Assembly: GCA_002482405.1 (NCBI GenBank)
Contig: DLFX01000046.1
Span: forward strand, 7,125 to 14,733
Source: Firmicutes bacterium UBA7709
GTDB taxonomy: Bacteria > Bacillota_A > Clostridia > Peptostreptococcales > Anaerovoracaceae
DNA: 7,609 nucleotides
Direction of reading: 5' to 3'
Part shown: positions 5,631 to 7,609 of the stretch, piece after piece
Numbering within the stretch: the first letter of the stretch is position 1
Layout: the number at the start of each line of letters is the position of its first letter
Program-made: the position numbers and the translations under genes
Notes under the pieces: model-generated
Databases searched by the model: none
The model's input: the letters and a program-made list of their open reading frames with translations, nothing else
What the model was told of the DNA's origin: nothing

Positions 5631-7601
5631 TTGCGTATTACCGGAGACGGATTCAACCTGAGCAAAATACTGCGCTTCAATTCCCAGCGGATGATTCGAA
5701 TCGCAACCATGCCGCTGACCCAGGGCTACCGGCGGATTCGGAGGTATTTAAACCCCAATGGGATATCCACCAAGGTCATGGGCGATGTGCGCAAAGGCTT
5801 CAAAAAGACCCTCAGCGGCAAACCCTCTTCGCTGAAGGATTATTTTGCGCTGTCCAATTATTACGTGGCGAAAAAGCTGGTCTTTGTGATCGTTTTACTC
5901 ATGATTCTTTTACCGACCCTGTATATTAAATTTGGCTACCCCTATGTCAAGGCGCACTTCTTTACGGCCACCATGATGGTCAACGCCGCGGAACGGGACA
6001 GCTATACCGGCAAGGTCAGGCTGCTCTTGCCGTCCAGCGGGCGGCTGATCTATGAAGGACCTCTGGATAACGGCAGAGTGACAGGCAAGGGCGTTCTGTA
6101 CGACCTGACAGGCAATCTGGTTTACCGGGGGGCGTTTCTGCTGGAAATGTATGAAGGCGACGGGGAATCCTTTTTCCCCGACGGGCAGACTCAATACAAG
6201 GGGACCTTTTCGAAAAACAGCTACGAGGGCTTCGGTTCCCTGTACCGCAAGGACGGCAGCCTGCTCTATCAGGGGGAATTCAAAGGCGGTCTCTATCAGG
6301 GGACAGGAAAGGAATATTACAGCAACGGCAATCTTCGATACGACGGAGATTTCATGAAAAATAAATATCAGGGTTCCGGGACGCTTTACGACAGCTCCGG
6401 ACACATCCTCTATATGGGTGAATTCAAAGAGGGCCTGTATGACGGGCAGGGCACCCTGTATGAAAACGGCGCCGTACTTTACCAGGGAGAATTCGCCTTG
6501 GGCAAACTCGACGGCAAAGGCAAGATCTTTTCCGGCAAGCAGGTTCTTTACGAAGGGGAATTTTCGGATAATCAGTATCAGGGAGCCGGCAAGGACTATG
6601 ATCCGGTGACGGGCATCCTGATCTATGATGGAACCTACGAAAATGGAAAATACAGCGGCCCGGGAAAGATATTCGACCCGCAGACGGGCAATCTGATCTA
6701 TGAAGGGGACTTTTACAACGGCAATTATGAAGGCGAGGGAAAGCTGTTCGATCCTGAGACCGGCTATCCGCTCTACGAAGGCGGCTTCCGCCTGGGGCGG
6801 TTTGACGGAGAGGGGACTCAGTACGACCCGTTCTCCGGAATCGTAGCATACAAGGGCGGATTCCTTCTCGACGCTTATAACGGCGACGGCAGTCTCTACG
6901 ATTCCGCAAGCGGAGCCCTTTCCGCCCAGGGTGTATTCCAGTCCGGTTCACTGCTGTTTTCCAGTATGCCGCCTGGCGAAACCGGGGACGAAACCGGCGT
7001 TATGCCCGGAGACTCAGCCGGCGGTGCGGCTGGGGATGAAACGACAGGCGCGGCGGAAGGTTCGGCCGGAAGTGAAACGGCCGGCGCGGCCGGAGGCGCA
7101 GCAGGAGATGGAACGGGAGCGAAAAACTATACCGGACCCACGGCGGGAGACGGGGTGGATTACTTCGCTCTGGCGGCTTCCGATGGGAAAACCGCTCAGG
7201 CCGACTTTGCCAAGGCGGGAACAAAATGGGACCTGGAAGAAGGCACGCCGATGGTATACGAAGACGCCGCCGAAAATCTGGGGCTGACGCTACAGCTTGG
7301 GAAGGACGGCAAGCTGAAGGGGGTGGATATCTGGAATGATGCGGCCCTTGGCGGAGCGAAGATCGGCATGACCAGAGCGGAGCTGGATAAAGCCCTGGGT
7401 TCCGGTGAAGAGGCGCAGGAAGCCATGGGCGAGACCCGCATGGTTTCCATCAGCCAGTCCAACCGTTTTCACGGCCGGATGACCAACCTTTCCGCTGAAT
7501 CCAAAGTGACCGTCGTAAAGTACAAGACGGGAAGCGGTGTGGTTCAGGCGGTATTTGCCGCCGGCATCGACGGATGCCTGCTGCTGGAGGTGAGAAAATA
7601 A
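5631..7601 (+). CDS. Single-pass membrane protein with extracytoplasmic MORN repeat array and C-terminal domain
   Basis: This 656-residue protein starts at TTG behind a strong binding site. Residues 1-81 are strongly basic (many Arg/Lys) and predicted cytoplasmic; residues 83-100 form the only membrane helix; the rest should be outside. Residues 141-439 hold twelve full MORN-type repeats and a partial thirteenth, each following Y-x-G-x-F-x-x-G-x-Y-x-G-x-G. A Gly/Ala/Glu/Thr-rich linker (about 446-500) with no hydrophobic content leads to a folded C-terminal domain (about 508-656). That domain contains 'GGAKIGMTRAELDKALG', which recalls the BamE/SmpA-like 'GMT..E....LG' motif; this similarity is weak. 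MORN repeats form elongated beta-hairpin arrays, used elsewhere for protein or lipid binding; here they could span or contact the cell wall. The gene follows the pseudokinase-like gene by 21 bases, and both proteins have one membrane helix with the N-terminus inside, so they may form a complex. YwqK-type antitoxins also contain MORN-like repeats but lack this size, helix and context. Confidence 0.8.
   Translation: MRITGDGFNLSKILRFNSQRMIRIATMPLTQGYRRIRRYLNPNGISTKVMGDVRKGFKKTLSGKPSSLKDYFALSNYYVAKKLVFVIVLLMILLPTLYIKFGYPYVKAHFFTATMMVNAAERDSYTGKVRLLLPSSGRLIYEGPLDNGRVTGKGVLYDLTGNLVYRGAFLLEMYEGDGESFFPDGQTQYKGTFSKNSYEGFGSLYRKDGSLLYQGEFKGGLYQGTGKEYYSNGNLRYDGDFMKNKYQGSGTLYDSSGHILYMGEFKEGLYDGQGTLYENGAVLYQGEFALGKLDGKGKIFSGKQVLYEGEFSDNQYQGAGKDYDPVTGILIYDGTYENGKYSGPGKIFDPQTGNLIYEGDFYNGNYEGEGKLFDPETGYPLYEGGFRLGRFDGEGTQYDPFSGIVAYKGGFLLDAYNGDGSLYDSASGALSAQGVFQSGSLLFSSMPPGETGDETGVMPGDSAGGAAGDETTGAAEGSAGSETAGAAGGAAGDGTGAKNYTGPTAGDGVDYFALAASDGKTAQADFAKAGTKWDLEEGTPMVYEDAAENLGLTLQLGKDGKLKGVDIWNDAALGGAKIGMTRAELDKALGSGEEAQEAMGETRMVSISQSNRFHGRMTNLSAESKVTVVKYKTGSGVVQAVFAAGIDGCLLLEVRK
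5877..5930 (+). other. Predicted transmembrane helix (signal anchor) of the MORN protein
   Basis: Residues 83-100 ('LVFVIVLLMILLPTLYIK') are hydrophobic and directly follow two lysines and an Arg/Lys-rich N-terminal region, which predicts an N-inside, C-outside signal anchor. No signal peptidase or lipobox motif is seen, so the protein should stay attached. Confidence 0.88.
6051..6947 (+). repeat. MORN repeat array, 12 full units plus one partial
   Basis: Tandem protein repeats begin with 'YEGPLDNGRVTGKG' and end with the partial 'AQGVFQSG'. Units are 23-24 residues up to about residue 306, then 25 residues in the last five, which share a 'YDPVTG/FDPQTG/FDPETG/YDPFSG/YDSASG' end. The DNA copies are clearly diverged, so the array is old and selected at protein level, though the 25-residue block looks like a separate expansion. 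Confidence 0.9.
6966..7130 (+). other. Low-complexity Ala/Gly/Glu/Thr linker in the MORN protein
   Basis: Residues about 446-500 consist almost only of G, A, E, T, S and D, with repeated 'GAA' and 'AGGAAGD' style units. It is most likely a flexible, disordered spacer between the MORN array and the C-terminal domain. Confidence 0.8.
7586..7593 (+). promoter_or_regulatory. Ribosome binding site of the next gene, inside the MORN gene end
   Basis: GGAGGTGA lies within the last codons of the MORN gene and 12 bases before an ATG at 7606. The spacing is slightly long, but the site suits translation of a downstream gene closely linked to this one. Confidence 0.45.
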
Positions 7602-7605
7602 CGCT

Positions 7606-7609
7606 ATGG
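7606..7609 (+). CDS. Possible start of the next operon gene, 3' partial
   Basis: An ATG follows the MORN gene stop (7599-7601) by four bases, behind the GGAGGTGA at 7586-7593. Only one codon is visible, so nothing can be said about the product. The close spacing shows that the operon probably continues beyond the window. Confidence 0.35.

Noticed and set aside
5384..5929. Plus-strand open frame bridging the pseudokinase-like and MORN genes
   Set aside because: It overlaps both genes in another frame, is Gly/Arg/Gln-rich without domain features, and has no ribosome binding site.
6051..6947. CRISPR array or DNA satellite
   Set aside because: The periodicity of 69-75 bases is protein-level MORN repetition inside one open frame; the DNA units are diverged and there are no identical repeats with unique spacers.
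5631..7601. YwqK-type MORN antitoxin
   Set aside because: The size, the signal-anchor helix, the outer placement of repeats and the injection system context do not fit, and no toxin gene lies beside it.

Overview
The window is one compact operon segment, all on the + strand, with gaps of only 15 to 22 bases between genes and no visible promoter or terminator. It probably lies in the middle of a longer transcript. Strong GGAGG-type ribosome binding sites, two TTG starts, moderately high GC and the protein style suggest a Clostridia-like member of the Firmicutes. That taxonomic call is an inference, since no rRNA or tRNA is present.

The left half (1-2856) encodes two baseplate proteins of a phage-tail-like contractile injection system. 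The first is the C-terminal 560 residues of a large baseplate J / gp6-like protein (the 'putative baseplate assembly protein' type). The second is a complete 385-residue tail protein I / gp7-like wedge protein with a beta-rich N-terminal domain. Their order and type match extracellular contractile injection system (eCIS; Afp/PVC-like) baseplate loci, although sheath, tube, spike and ATPase genes are not in view.

The centre (2879-4660) encodes a 593-residue protein. Its N-terminal motif, built around 'YFYGKLLTVNDFETEQKY', resembles accessory proteins of eCIS loci, and it ends in a bacterial Ig-like domain. It may be a baseplate-peripheral or fibre-like part.

The right half (4683-7601) is the unusual part: two consecutive single-pass membrane proteins. 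The first has a cytoplasmic domain that reads like a degenerate protein kinase followed by a transmembrane helix, the layout of EssB/YukC of type VII secretion. The second has a basic N-terminal region, one transmembrane helix, about twelve and a half MORN repeats predicted to lie outside the membrane, a low-complexity Ala/Gly/Glu/Thr linker and a small C-terminal domain. The next gene seems to start at 7606, just before the window ends.

Taken together, the layout suggests a contractile injection system whose baseplate genes are co-transcribed with a membrane module. This would fit a particle docked at, or fired through, the cytoplasmic membrane of a Gram-positive cell rather than one freely released by lysis. 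The anchoring idea is inferred from gene order and topology and is not shown by the sequence.
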